DNA of 64,000 bases from Flavobacterium sp. CF108 (GCF_900129795.1 NZ_FQWW01000002.1:248001-312000); one strand, 5' to 3'. Positions 44,073 to 54,314 are shown, counted from the stretch's first letter. Notes: generated by a model not told the origin, from the letters alone. Made by a program: numbers and translations.

Positions 44073-45569
44073 ATGGGTAAAACTTCAACTAAAGGCATTT
44101 GGAAAGTAATTTCTGCCTCTTCTATGGGAACAATGATTGAATGGTATGATTTCTATATTTTTGGAAGTTTAGCCGTTGTAATTTCAACCAAATTTTTTCC
44201 TAGTGATAATCCCACCGCTGCGTTTTTATCAACTTTAGCCACGTTTGCTGCCGGATTTGTTGTTAGACCTTTTGGAGCTTTGTTCTTTGGAAGGTTAGGC
44301 GATATTATTGGCCGAAAATATACTTTCATGGCTACTTTATTATTAATGGGAGGTTCTACTTTTTTAATAGGATGTATTCCGAGTTATGAAACCATTGGTT
44401 TTATTGCGCCTTTATTAGTTTTGATTTTACGTTTGCTGCAAGGTTTAGCCCTTGGAGGAGAATATGGCGGAGCGGCTACTTATGTTGCAGAACACGCTCC
44501 GGTTGGTCAAAAAGGATATTGGACTTCGTGGATTCAAACCACAGCAACCATTGGGTTGTTTATTTCTTTAATGGTAATTCTGGCTACTAAAAATATACTT
44601 TCAAGCGAAGCTTTTGATTCCTGGGGATGGCGCGTTCCTTTTTGGGTTTCTATTGTTATGGTTGGTGTTTCTTATTTGATTCGGAAAAATATGGATGAAT
44701 CGCCTGTTTTTGCAAAAGCAAAAAAGGAAGGAACTACAAGTACAAATCCGCTAAAGGAAAGTTTTGGTAATAGATATAATCTAAAATTTGTTTTGCTGGC
44801 TTTATTTGGAGCCACAATGGGACAAGGTGTTGTTTGGTATACCGGGCAGTTCTATGCCATGAGTTTTATGAAAACGGTTATGAATGTAGAATCTTCTCAG
44901 GTTGACAGTTTACTGGGAATTGCATTATTATTAGGAACTCCGTTTTTTATTGTTTTTGGATGGCTGAGTGATAAAGTGGGCCGAAAATATATTATGATGT
45001 CTGGGATGCTGCTTGCTATTTTGTTTTACAGACCTATATATAAGATGATGTACAACACGACTGATGTTAATTATAAAACCGAAATCGTAGAAAAAACAAC
45101 ACAAAGTACTGAAACAGTAAAAAATAATGATGTAATTACCACAGTTTCAAAAACCTATACTGACGGAACTTCGTATATTGAAAAGAAGACAGATTTTGCT
45201 AATAAGAAGAAATCTCAAAGTAGTGTTATTATTAATATCAATTCTGGCGATGAATGGACATTAATTTTTTTAGTTTTCATTCAGGTTATATTTGTTACAA
45301 TGGTTTATGGTCCAATTGCAGCATTTTTAGTGGAAATGTTTCCAACTAAAATCAGGTATACTTCGATGTCACTTCCTTATCATGTAGGGAATGGAATTTT
45401 TGGAGGTTTGCTGCCGGCGATTTCTACTTATTTTGTAACACATGCAAAAGCGGCCGGAAAAAGTGATTTTTATCTTGACGGACTTTGGTATCCTATTATT
45501 ATAGCTTCAATCTGCTTTGTGATTGGAATGATTTACATAGACAACAAAAACAAAATTAATCATCTTTAA
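44073..45569 (+). CDS. MHS-family MFS transporter with loop insertion
   Basis: 498 aa. Motifs of the metabolite:H+ symporter family (ProP, KgtP type): MIEWYDFYIFGSLA, RPFGALFFGRLGDIIGRK, LALGGEYGGAATYVAEHAP, GWLSDKVGRK and YGPIAAFLVEMFPTKIRY. Twelve helices are expected. Between helix 9 and helix 10 is a hydrophilic insert of about 65 residues (TTDVNYKTEIVEKTTQSTET and following) in a loop expected to face the periplasm. The substrate (organic acid or osmolyte) is not evident. A small membrane protein follows after 6 bases. Confidence 0.9.
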   Translation: MGKTSTKGIWKVISASSMGTMIEWYDFYIFGSLAVVISTKFFPSDNPTAAFLSTLATFAAGFVVRPFGALFFGRLGDIIGRKYTFMATLLLMGGSTFLIGCIPSYETIGFIAPLLVLILRLLQGLALGGEYGGAATYVAEHAPVGQKGYWTSWIQTTATIGLFISLMVILATKNILSSEAFDSWGWRVPFWVSIVMVGVSYLIRKNMDESPVFAKAKKEGTTSTNPLKESFGNRYNLKFVLLALFGATMGQGVVWYTGQFYAMSFMKTVMNVESSQVDSLLGIALLLGTPFFIVFGWLSDKVGRKYIMMSGMLLAILFYRPIYKMMYNTTDVNYKTEIVEKTTQSTETVKNNDVITTVSKTYTDGTSYIEKKTDFANKKKSQSSVIININSGDEWTLIFLVFIQVIFVTMVYGPIAAFLVEMFPTKIRYTSMSLPYHVGNGIFGGLLPAISTYFVTHAKAAGKSDFYLDGLWYPIIIASICFVIGMIYIDNKNKINHL

Positions 45570-45575
45570 CATTTT

Positions 45576-45809
45576 ATGAACATGGACAAAATCAAACAAA
45601 CTTTAGGCGTTTTATGGGTTATTTTGGCAGTTGCAGCCGCTTATTTTTGCGTGTTTGAATTTGGCTTACCTAAATTATTATCAGACCAGCAAGATGATTT
45701 AGTTTTTGGAATCATTATTCTTTTTATTCTAACGCCACTTATTGTTTTGGGCTTAGGGACTTTTGGTTATTTTGCCGTGATTGGAGAATACAACGATAAA
45801 AAGAAATAA
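45576..45809 (+). CDS. Small membrane protein paired with the MHS transporter
   Basis: 77 aa, ATG 45576 (a second Met is two codons later). Two hydrophobic helices (about 10-28 and 42-67) flank a short acidic loop SDQQDDL. It resembles the short DUF6814-type proteins found beside MFS genes in Bacteroidota, but that name is from memory and unverified. The 6-base gap to the transporter implies co-translation; it may stabilise the transporter. Confidence 0.75.
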   Translation: MNMDKIKQTLGVLWVILAVAAAYFCVFEFGLPKLLSDQQDDLVFGIIILFILTPLIVLGLGTFGYFAVIGEYNDKKK

Positions 45810-45836
45810 ACGAAAACAATAAACAACTAAACCAGA

Positions 45837-45871
45837 AAAGGGCTGTCTATTTTTCAATAGAACAGCCCTTT
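45837..45871. terminator. Bidirectional terminator between transporter and amylase genes
   Basis: A 10-bp stem AAAGGGCTGT/ACAGCCCTTT (45837-45846 and 45862-45871), extended by a partly paired CTATT/AATAG, lies between two convergent genes. It is A-rich on the left and T-rich on the right. Confidence 0.7.
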
Positions 45872-45924
45872 CTCATTACTAACCAAACCAAATCTTCAAT
45901 CTGTTAGAGATATATTTTCAGCGT

Positions 45925-48792
45925 TTATTTTTTGATAAACTTCATTACCTGAACCTTGTTATTTTCATCAGAAGCTTTTACGACATACAATCCTGTTTGT
46001 AATTCGCTTACGCCAAATTGAAAATCAGCATTACCATTTGAAGCAAAACTTTTTACTAATTGTCCGGAAATTGAATAAATCTGAACCTTTGTAAAAGCAG
46101 TATTTAAGGTAAAGTAATTTGAAACCGGATTTGGATATAAACTCACTACATTTCCTTTTTCAAAATCTTCAATGGCAAGGTTTGCAGTTTTATTACCATA
46201 AATTCTGTATTCTCCTGCTGGTAAATTTATTGCAGCATTTGCATCAGTAACATTTATTGTTGTATTATCCATTAAATTGTACCAAGTTCCTGTGTATGGA
46301 AAACCTGTTGCAACGTTTTGTGCAGATGTACCAAAATTGGCTAAAATCACAACATCTTTTAATTGAGTTGAAGCTAAACTTGCATTTGTAATTTTGATAT
46401 TTACTGTTGATGAATTCGCATTTGTTATTGTAGAAGTTCCTAAAAATACCGGCTCTACCGTTTTTAGCGTAATCATTTTTGCCCAATCGTTATAAATTTT
46501 ACTACGATTTGAATCTCCTAGCCAATTGTTTACCCATTGTGGCTGTGGTTTTGTATCTAATTTACAGTCTCCAGCTATTGTTCCTGAAGCATCATTTACA
46601 GTTCCGTCATTACAGGTAAAAATAGATTTCTCCCATCCTAATTCTCCAAAATGCCAAATCATTTTTGGTCCCGGAACTAGTAATGAAACTGCTCCAATGG
46701 CAGACATTCTTGACAAAGCGGTATTTAATGTTTTTACATTGTATGAACCATTTGTGGCTCCGTATTGTATATTTTTATACATCAGTCTTTCTTCATCATG
46801 ACTTTCTGCATAACCCATTAAACGGTTTGCTGTAAAACCACGACTTGCACTTGACATTCTTGTAATATTACTTGTGTATCCCATTGACAATTCATTGTAT
46901 TGATCTGTCATTTTTCCCCACATCATAATTCCTTTACTTGGCGTTTCGGCAATTCTATAATTTGCCCATTGCTGCTCTTCAGTATCAGTTCCTAAATGCT
47001 CAAAAATGGTATAATGTGTTGGATCTAAACTCCATGAATAATCAGCATATTTCTTAAGAATATCAACTCTATCCTGCTGATATCCATTGGTACAAGATTC
47101 ATCTGAAGCTGTACAAGCCTGTGTAAATCCTTTTGTTAAATCCCAACGGAAACCATCAATTTTATACTCTTCAATCCATTGTTTGATAACACGGTTAACA
47201 TAATACTGTGTTTTAAGTGATTGATGATTAAAATCTTCTCCAACACTATACGTATGCTTTGCAACCATATTGAAATAAGGATTTTCGGCCGTTGGAGACC
47301 CAAAACCATCTCCATCAGGATCGTTCATCCACATTCTTACCATTGGATTTCTTCCAAAAGCATGATTTAGCGCAACGTCAAGAATAACTGCAATTCCGTT
47401 TTGGTGGAATACATCAATCAACTCTTTTAGTTTATCCGATGATCCATAAAATTTATCTAAAGCCATGTGAAATGAAGTATTATAACCCCAGCTTTCATTG
47501 CCTTCAAATTCCATTACGGGCATTAATTCGATCGCATTTATTTTTAGATTTTTAAAATAATCTATTTTATCAATTAAACTTTGATAATTTCTGGCTGCAT
47601 CAAAATCACGAACTAAAACTTCATAAACTACTAATTTTTCTTTTGCCGGTTTTGTAAAATTTGTTACCTGCCAATTATAAGGAGTTTGTCCTGTTTTAAG
47701 AACTGTAACTTCAAATTGCTGTCCTGCTGGGTAAGCAGGAATATTTGGGTAAGAAGCTGCAGGAATTCCCGGATCATCATACGGAGATAAAACCAAAGTA
47801 GAATACGGATCGGCAGTTTTTACCATTGCAGGTGAATTCGCAAGCGGTGTAGCATCTACAACCCAATATTGGTACGTATTATTTACACCTGAAACCAAAC
47901 CTGTTAACTCCAACCAAAATTTACCCGAAGTTGGATCTTTTTTCATGGCATACGTCGAAGTTGGCTGCCAGTTATTGAAACTTCCAGCTACGTAAACAAA
48001 ATCTTTTAAAGGTGCATCTAAAACCAAAGTTGCTTTTGTAGCATCTGCATTATTATAATTAATTCCGTCAACCAAACCTGCTGGCATCGCTTGAGAAACT
48101 GTGTTCGGGTTTACAACAACCGAAAACTTTTTTACTATTGTAACTGCTCCTTGAGTTACACTTAATTCATAGCTTTGATTGCCTGTAATATTAGTGTGAG
48201 AATACGAGTAACTTGCAGTACTTGTATTGGTATTAATAACAGCTCCGTTTGCTTTTAAAGAATAGCTTGCGTTTCCGTTTGTGTTTGTCGCTGTAATAGT
48301 AAAGTTAGAACCTGATGCAATAATTGTTGAACTATTTTCAATTGGTGCAGTTAGGTTTACCTGAAAAGATCCTACTTCAACTAAAATATCCTGAGACTTT
48401 TTATCGCCTGTTCCATTTTTAGCTTTAATTAAAAAACCAATTTTTCCAATTCCGGTAGTGTTGTAATATGTTGTTGGAACAATTGTTTTTGTATAAGTAT
48501 CTGTACCTGCATTATAAGTAAACTTGCTAGCATCGCTTGAAGCTTCCCAAGAACCATTGTTTGGGGTGCCTTTTTGTGTAGTGTCGTTTGTATCAAAAGC
48601 CCATGCCCACATGTAAAGTGAGTTATCTGTAACGCCCCATGTAGCCTCATTAATACTGTTTCCATTAACTGTAATAGTTATAGAAGTTGTTTCTTCAAAA
48701 GCCGCGGGGCTAACAGAATAAGTCGCCGTTTGCTGCTGTGCAAATGAAAACACAGACAACAAAAGGAAAAATAAGAGTAAAGTTTTTTTCAT
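45925..48792 (-). CDS. Secreted GH13 alpha-amylase with T9SS sorting domain
   Basis: 955 aa with a signal peptide (ending FSFAQQ). N-terminal beta domains, possibly starch-binding, run to about 250, then a CBM48-like E-set domain (VYVAGSFNNWQPTS). The GH13 barrel (about 390-760) has region I DVALNHAF, region II GFRWDLTK with nucleophile Asp551, region III IFEHLG with acid Glu598, and region IV ESHDEE with Asp666. The last 75 residues (SLYPNPVSNYFTLN, ending KVQVMKFIKK) are a type A sorting signal for type IX secretion, so the enzyme is released or surface-attached. It is last of the SusC-SusD-SusE gene set and lies after an internal terminator. Confidence 0.93.
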   Translation of the reverse strand: MKKTLLLFFLLLSVFSFAQQQTATYSVSPAAFEETTSITITVNGNSINEATWGVTDNSLYMWAWAFDTNDTTQKGTPNNGSWEASSDASKFTYNAGTDTYTKTIVPTTYYNTTGIGKIGFLIKAKNGTGDKKSQDILVEVGSFQVNLTAPIENSSTIIASGSNFTITATNTNGNASYSLKANGAVINTNTSTASYSYSHTNITGNQSYELSVTQGAVTIVKKFSVVVNPNTVSQAMPAGLVDGINYNNADATKATLVLDAPLKDFVYVAGSFNNWQPTSTYAMKKDPTSGKFWLELTGLVSGVNNTYQYWVVDATPLANSPAMVKTADPYSTLVLSPYDDPGIPAASYPNIPAYPAGQQFEVTVLKTGQTPYNWQVTNFTKPAKEKLVVYEVLVRDFDAARNYQSLIDKIDYFKNLKINAIELMPVMEFEGNESWGYNTSFHMALDKFYGSSDKLKELIDVFHQNGIAVILDVALNHAFGRNPMVRMWMNDPDGDGFGSPTAENPYFNMVAKHTYSVGEDFNHQSLKTQYYVNRVIKQWIEEYKIDGFRWDLTKGFTQACTASDESCTNGYQQDRVDILKKYADYSWSLDPTHYTIFEHLGTDTEEQQWANYRIAETPSKGIMMWGKMTDQYNELSMGYTSNITRMSSASRGFTANRLMGYAESHDEERLMYKNIQYGATNGSYNVKTLNTALSRMSAIGAVSLLVPGPKMIWHFGELGWEKSIFTCNDGTVNDASGTIAGDCKLDTKPQPQWVNNWLGDSNRSKIYNDWAKMITLKTVEPVFLGTSTITNANSSTVNIKITNASLASTQLKDVVILANFGTSAQNVATGFPYTGTWYNLMDNTTINVTDANAAINLPAGEYRIYGNKTANLAIEDFEKGNVVSLYPNPVSNYFTLNTAFTKVQIYSISGQLVKSFASNGNADFQFGVSELQTGLYVVKASDENNKVQVMKFIKK

Positions 48793-48818
48793 AATAATTC
48801 GGTTAAATTAATTATTAA

Positions 48819-48846
48819 AAAAGGGCTATCTGGAGATAGCCCTTTT
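48819..48846 (-). terminator. Terminator between susE-like and amylase genes
   Basis: A perfect 13-bp stem AAAAGGGCTATCT/AGATAGCCCTTTT (48819-48831 and 48834-48846), followed on the minus strand by T6. It lies inside the susCDE-amylase gene set. Confidence 0.75.
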
Positions 48847-48859
48847 GATTATCGAAATA

Positions 48860-49609
48860 CTAGTTTTTTGTGATAGTATATGTTTTAGCTGTAAAATCGA
48901 TAACGATAGTGTAATTTCCTGCCACTGGAATAGGAATATTAGCTCCTCCAGCATCTAAAGTTAAATCATTACCATCATCTCCATAATTAGTTGTCCATGC
49001 ATCATCTAATCTAAATTTAATTTCACCTACTACTAATGGTCCAACATAAGAATATTTTTTAGTAGATAAATCATAGTCTAAATTAGTATCAGCATCCCAA
49101 CCTCCTGGAGTTGCAGAACCAATAATACCCCAATTTGGCCAAGCTGGATATGGCGTTACATTGATAGTATAAAAATTTGAAACTTGACCTAAAGAACCGC
49201 CAGATCCGACAGATGATTTAATACGCACATCAATATTAGAAGCTACAAAAGGAGCAAAACCAGCGTTCAAACAAGCTGAGTTTAAATCTGCAACTGTAAA
49301 ACTTTTAAATTTATCAGTTGTTGTAGCCACTACTACAGGGCTTGCAAAACTAGTTCCTGCCTTTGCCATTTCTAGACTATAAGTTACAATAGTCTGCGTT
49401 CCATTATATGCTGCATAATCCCATACAAAAGTCGTTGCTTCATTTGCTGCATTTGCATTTTGAAGAACAATACTAAAATCTGATTTTGGAGTTAATAATA
49501 CTGGAGCAGTTGCTGCCTCGATTACTGGTCTGTCTTCTACATCGTCAGCATTACATGATACCGCTAGTACACCAACAAATGCGATTAAAATTTTATATAT
49601 ATTTTTCAT
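48860..49609 (-). CDS. SusE-like starch-binding outer-membrane lipoprotein
   Basis: 249 aa. Lipobox LAVSC (Cys19) followed by NADDVEDRP. The N-terminal SusE domain (about 30-150, TTFVWDYAAYNGTQ) is followed by a C-terminal carbohydrate-binding domain (WPNWGIIGSATPGGWDADTN, then IKFRLDDAWTTNYG, ending TITKN) of the type that binds starch in SusE/SusF. Only one such binding domain is present, so it is shorter than Bacteroides SusE. It follows susD after 24 bases and would sit on the cell surface with SusCD. Confidence 0.9.
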   Translation of the reverse strand: MKNIYKILIAFVGVLAVSCNADDVEDRPVIEAATAPVLLTPKSDFSIVLQNANAANEATTFVWDYAAYNGTQTIVTYSLEMAKAGTSFASPVVVATTTDKFKSFTVADLNSACLNAGFAPFVASNIDVRIKSSVGSGGSLGQVSNFYTINVTPYPAWPNWGIIGSATPGGWDADTNLDYDLSTKKYSYVGPLVVGEIKFRLDDAWTTNYGDDGNDLTLDAGGANIPIPVAGNYTIVIDFTAKTYTITKN

Positions 49610-49633
49610 TTTTATTATTTTTTATAAGGTTAG

Positions 49634-51241
49634 TTAGTATCCTGGATTTTGCTTTAAAGTTGGGTTTGCCTGAATTGTTTTTGTTGGAATAGGCATCAAA
49701 TCTCTAAATGAATCTGTAGCTGATCCTCCTTGAGTTCCACCTTTCCATTGCCAGATTTTAGATCCTCCTGTAAATTTTCCAAAACGAATCAAATCGGTTC
49801 TTCTGTGGCATTCCCAAAATAACTCTCTTGCTCTTTCATTTAAGATAAAATCAAGTGTCAAATCTGAAGCTGCAATTGTTCCTGCACCCGCTCTAGTTCT
49901 AATTTGATTAATATATCCTACTGACGTTGCAATGTTTCCTGCTGCTGCACCTCTAACACTAGCCTCAGCATACATTAAATAGACATCAGATAATCTATAC
50001 ATAGGAAAATCAGTATCAGGAATATCATTTCTTTGCGCTGCAGTACCATCAGAATTTACGTTAGTGTACTTAGTAGATGCATAGCCATCTGTAAAAATAT
50101 CAACTCTCGCAATGTCTAAATTTTGGCCATTCGTATAAAAAGTACCTCTTTTATCTCCTGTTGCAGTAGCATCTGGAAAAAGAGAAACAAACTCTTTACG
50201 CACTCTAATTCCTGCCCAACCACCATTCATTCCTTGAGCAGCTGCATCCATACTTCCACCGATAGAAGCATGAAGAATGAAACTCATTCCACCACCTGTA
50301 GCTCTAATAGCATTTCCATCACTTACAACTGGAAAAATAAATTCACTTTGAGCGCCATTTCTATTATTATCTGCAGAAAATAAATTTTTGTATGGGATAT
50401 TAGCAAAAGAATATCCTGAGTTATCAATAATATCTTTACATACAGTAGCTGCTTCATTATTTCTATCAGTTCCTGTATATACTTTTGAATTTAAATAAAT
50501 TTGCGCCAATAAAAATTTAGCAGCTGTTTTATCTACTCTTCCATATTCATTCGATTTAGAAGCAACTAAGCTATTATCTAAATCTTTTAATTCTGATTCT
50601 ATAAATGCAAAAACTTCAGCTCTTGATCTTTGTTCTGGGTAGAAGAATCCAACTGGATCATTTTCAGTAGTAATTGGCACATTTCCGAACAAATCCATTA
50701 AATTATAATATGAAAAAGCTCTCAAGAAACGAGCCTCAGCTCTGAATTTAGCAACTTCAGCTTTTAGATTACCATCAACACCTCTTGCACTTAACTTCTC
50801 ATCTGTAGTTTGTCTCAAAAATTCATTTGCAACACTAATTTCATAAAATGCTCTTGAGAATGTCCCGTACAAAAATTCATTATTCGGTGACCATCCTTGT
50901 GTATTTAAAGAAGGTAAATTACCATCAGCCCATGCAATAATTGCTTCATCAGTAGGGAACTCTTGCGTTACAAAAAGCAAACGTAAGTAACTGCTAAAAT
51001 CTCCTCCAATACCTGAAATATCTGGTGAACCATCTCCGTCATTTCCTCCTACATACAATCCCGCATATAATTTTGCTAATACCTGTTTGTATGAAGCTGG
51101 GTCTTTGTAAAAAGTCTCAGAAAGAAATTCATCATCATCTTTTGGCGTCACGTTTAAATCGTCAGTACACGAAATAAGCGTCATATTTAATCCTAAAATA
51201 AATAGGAAGAAATAAGATATATATTTAAATGATATTTTCAT
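49634..51241 (-). CDS. susD: SusD/RagB nutrient-binding lipoprotein
   Basis: 535 aa. Lipobox TLISC (Cys25) followed by TDDLNVTPK. Helical TPR-like SusD fold: KFRAEARFLRAFSYYNLMDLFGNVPI in two blocks, then the C-terminal YRLSDVYLMYAEAS and INQIRTRAGA, with LDFILNERARELFWECHRRTDLIRFGKF near the end. It caps the SusC channel and binds maltooligosaccharides at the surface. The gene follows susC after 36 bases and precedes the SusE-like gene. Confidence 0.95.
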   Translation of the reverse strand: MKISFKYISYFFLFILGLNMTLISCTDDLNVTPKDDDEFLSETFYKDPASYKQVLAKLYAGLYVGGNDGDGSPDISGIGGDFSSYLRLLFVTQEFPTDEAIIAWADGNLPSLNTQGWSPNNEFLYGTFSRAFYEISVANEFLRQTTDEKLSARGVDGNLKAEVAKFRAEARFLRAFSYYNLMDLFGNVPITTENDPVGFFYPEQRSRAEVFAFIESELKDLDNSLVASKSNEYGRVDKTAAKFLLAQIYLNSKVYTGTDRNNEAATVCKDIIDNSGYSFANIPYKNLFSADNNRNGAQSEFIFPVVSDGNAIRATGGGMSFILHASIGGSMDAAAQGMNGGWAGIRVRKEFVSLFPDATATGDKRGTFYTNGQNLDIARVDIFTDGYASTKYTNVNSDGTAAQRNDIPDTDFPMYRLSDVYLMYAEASVRGAAAGNIATSVGYINQIRTRAGAGTIAASDLTLDFILNERARELFWECHRRTDLIRFGKFTGGSKIWQWKGGTQGGSATDSFRDLMPIPTKTIQANPTLKQNPGY

Positions 51242-51277
51242 TTTGTTTATTTTTTAAATTTTATTTATCAGTTACTT

Positions 51278-54241
51278 TTAGAAATTAGCATTTACGCCAA
51301 ATATAAAAGTTCGAGCTCTTGGATAAACATTGTTATCGATTCCATTAAATTTCTCTGGATCTAAACCGTCGTATTTTGTAAGTACAAAAACATTCTGAAC
51401 TCCAGCAGTAAATCTTAAAGAAGCAGCTTTTAATAAAGTTTTATCAAAAGTATATCCAAGAGTAACATTATCTAATTTTATAAAAGAAGCATCTTTTACA
51501 AAATAGTTTGATAAGTAATTGTTGTTAGTTACAAATCCTGTATTGTTATAATCAGAACTAATGTTTCCTAAGTCTGTTTGTCTTCTCAATCCAGCTAATA
51601 AATATCCTTTATCTGAACTTACGTTATCATAGATATAGTTTCCTAAACTTGCTCTCCAGTTCATTGCAAAATCAAACTTTTTGTAATTTAAAGTAGAGAA
51701 CAATCCAAAAGTATAATCTGGTGCTGGTTTATGATATTTATAACGATCTCCATCATCAATTTTTCCATCCCCATTTCTATCAGCATAAGCTCCTTCAATA
51801 GGTTTTTTGTTAGCATCATATAATTGTTCGTAAACAAAAAATGAATTTGGAGCATACCCAACTGAGTTTATCAAAATTTTATTACCAGAACCTCCAGCAA
51901 TATTATCTCCAATAATATATCCTGTAAATCCAGGTACTGTAGTTCCTAAATCTGATATTTCCTGGTGAATGTAAGTTGTATTAAAAGCAACATTCCAAGT
52001 CAAGTTATCATTTTTAACGATATCAGAAGCAATACTAAATTCAACACCTTTTGTTTCAAGACTACCAATATTACTAAATCCTTGGTTTCTTAAATTTGCC
52101 CCATCAGGAACTAAAACATCTGCTAATAAATCACTTGATTTTTTATCAAAGTAGTTTACTGTACCTGTAATTCTATCATTAAAAAATCCAAAATCGATAC
52201 CTACGTTTGTTTCCGCTAACTCTTCCCATTTGATATTTTTATTATATCCTTCTGGTCTTGCTGTTGCATAAACTGTGTTTCCAAAAATATATTGAGAATT
52301 GATAGTTCCTAAAGTTACTCTTGGTAAAAAGTCATATGCAGATGAAATGTCTTGTTGTCCAGTAGTACCATATCCTACTCTTAATTTTAAACTTGAAAGA
52401 GTTGAATTATCTTTTAAGAATGCTTCTTCAGCAACATTCCATGCAAAAGCAGCTCCTCCAAAATTACCCCATCTGTTATCTTCAGAAAAACGAGAAGTTC
52501 CGTCTCTTCTGTAGTTTAATGTCAATAAATAACGACTATCATAGTTTAAAGTCAAACGTCCAAAATACGATTGTAAGTTAACGTCAGCATCTGTGGTAAC
52601 ATCTTCTTTTGGAGTTGGTTGTCTAACTTCTCCAGACTCATACTTTTCTTTTTGAAATAACTGATAGTTATATCCTGCAGTAGCGTCAATTTTAAATTTT
52701 CCTAAATCCTTAGTATAATTAAAGTAAGTATTCAAGTTTTTATTTTGAAGATCATCTGTATATGAATTGTAGTTTCCTAAATTCACCCAGTTTCCATTAC
52801 TGAAAGCATTTGGCTGGTATCCTAAAATACTTTGTGTACTTTGCTCATTATATCCATTACTATTAAACTTATCAATACCTGCTTCAGCAATGATTCTTAA
52901 ATCTTCGAAGAAATGGAATTTATAGTCTAATCTAATATTTCCCCATTTTCTTGTTGAAGTAGCTCTTTTATCTTCTTGATTTAATCTTGCTACAGGATTT
53001 CTGGCTGGCAATAAAGGCACATTCCCATTTGCTTCCAACCATTCAAAATATCCTCCATAACGAGAACCAGCCTGATAAACAGATTGTGTAGGATCAAAAG
53101 CAAGAGCACTTCCAATAACACCACCTTCATCTTGAAATTGATTTTTAGCGAATGCTAGATTTCCACTAATGTCAATTTTTAAGTGATTATCAAACAAAAC
53201 AGGATTTAACGATATCGATGTCGTAGTTCTTTCAAAAGAAGTGTTTCTTAGGATTCCAGGATTATCAACATTTCCAACAGATAAACGAACTGGTAATTTA
53301 TCAAATAAAGCGCCACTTACAGAGATATTGTTGTTTGTTGTAAGTGCTGTATTAAAGATTTCATCCTGCCAATCTGTATTTGCTGTTCCTAACAATGCTT
53401 TTTGTTGTGGTGTCCCATTTGCATTAACAACAGCACGAAATTGATCTGCACTTAAAACATCTACTTTATTTGCAACAGTATTAACACCTACTTGTGAACT
53501 AAAATTAACTTTCACTCCACCTTTTGTTCCTTTTTTAGTTGTAATTACAATTACACCATTTGCTGCTCTTGAACCATAAATTGCTGCCGCAGAAGCATCT
53601 TTTAATACTGTAAACGATTCAATATCATTAGGATCAATAGTTGATAAAATACTTGTAGCTCCACTTGGGACAGCGTTACTTAAAGGAAGTCCATCTAAAA
53701 TAATCAATGGGTCATTTGAAGCACTTAATGAAGATCCTCCACGAATCCTGATATCTGCTTTTGCTCCAGGAGCTCCACTTCCAGTTACATTAACCCCCGA
53801 AATACGGCCGCTAATTAAACTTTCTGGAGTTACATTGATACCTTTATTGAATTCTTTAGCAGAAATTTGAGATACAGAACCTGTTGCGTCTTTTTTCTTA
53901 ACAGTTCCGTAACCTACTTGTACTACAACTTCTTTAAGTTGGTTCGTATCTTCTTCTAAAGAAACATTTAGAGTTTTTTGTCCGGCGTAATCAATCGTTT
54001 GCGTTTTGTAGCCGATAAACGAAACTACAATTTTGCTTCCATTTTTTACATTCGACAGCTGGTAATTACCATCAAATCCGGTTGATGCACCGCTTGGAGC
54101 ACCTTGTACATTTACATTTACTCCTGGTATTGGCTGACCTGTTGCTTTATCAACAACAGTTCCATTTAAAGTGTTTTGAGCTAACACTGTAAAAGGCAAC
54201 AATAGGAATAAAAATAACAACTTTTTGTAAATTGTTTTCAT
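51278..54241 (-). CDS. susC: SusC/RagA TonB-dependent outer-membrane transporter
   Basis: 987 aa. Signal peptide ending TVLAQN; a carboxypeptidase-regulatory-like beta domain (about 24-105, LNGTVVDKATGQPIPGVNVN); TonB box region LKEVVVQVGYGTVKKKDATG; plug (about 115-235, IRGGSSLSASNDPLIILDGL and AAIYGSRAANGVIVITTKKG); and a 22-strand barrel ending RARTFIFGVNANF. With SusD it imports starch oligosaccharides. It is first of the minus-strand gene set, divergent from the LacI-family regulator, with 235 bases between. Confidence 0.96.
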   Translation of the reverse strand: MKTIYKKLLFLFLLLPFTVLAQNTLNGTVVDKATGQPIPGVNVNVQGAPSGASTGFDGNYQLSNVKNGSKIVVSFIGYKTQTIDYAGQKTLNVSLEEDTNQLKEVVVQVGYGTVKKKDATGSVSQISAKEFNKGINVTPESLISGRISGVNVTGSGAPGAKADIRIRGGSSLSASNDPLIILDGLPLSNAVPSGATSILSTIDPNDIESFTVLKDASAAAIYGSRAANGVIVITTKKGTKGGVKVNFSSQVGVNTVANKVDVLSADQFRAVVNANGTPQQKALLGTANTDWQDEIFNTALTTNNNISVSGALFDKLPVRLSVGNVDNPGILRNTSFERTTTSISLNPVLFDNHLKIDISGNLAFAKNQFQDEGGVIGSALAFDPTQSVYQAGSRYGGYFEWLEANGNVPLLPARNPVARLNQEDKRATSTRKWGNIRLDYKFHFFEDLRIIAEAGIDKFNSNGYNEQSTQSILGYQPNAFSNGNWVNLGNYNSYTDDLQNKNLNTYFNYTKDLGKFKIDATAGYNYQLFQKEKYESGEVRQPTPKEDVTTDADVNLQSYFGRLTLNYDSRYLLTLNYRRDGTSRFSEDNRWGNFGGAAFAWNVAEEAFLKDNSTLSSLKLRVGYGTTGQQDISSAYDFLPRVTLGTINSQYIFGNTVYATARPEGYNKNIKWEELAETNVGIDFGFFNDRITGTVNYFDKKSSDLLADVLVPDGANLRNQGFSNIGSLETKGVEFSIASDIVKNDNLTWNVAFNTTYIHQEISDLGTTVPGFTGYIIGDNIAGGSGNKILINSVGYAPNSFFVYEQLYDANKKPIEGAYADRNGDGKIDDGDRYKYHKPAPDYTFGLFSTLNYKKFDFAMNWRASLGNYIYDNVSSDKGYLLAGLRRQTDLGNISSDYNNTGFVTNNNYLSNYFVKDASFIKLDNVTLGYTFDKTLLKAASLRFTAGVQNVFVLTKYDGLDPEKFNGIDNNVYPRARTFIFGVNANF

Positions 54242-54306
54242 ACTTTTTGTTTAAATTAGTTTGAGTTTGTGATTGTTAGTTAAGTTTTTAATTTTACTTC
54301 GAATTT

Positions 54307-54314
54307 CAAAATTA
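54307..54314 (-). promoter_or_regulatory. susC promoter -7 element
   Basis: On the minus strand TAATTTTG (54314-54307) matches TAnnTTTG. The -33 position has no TTG; instead a GC-rich stretch AACACGGTCGACGAGAGG (54325-54342) lies there, which fits a promoter that needs a regulator. Confidence 0.4.
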
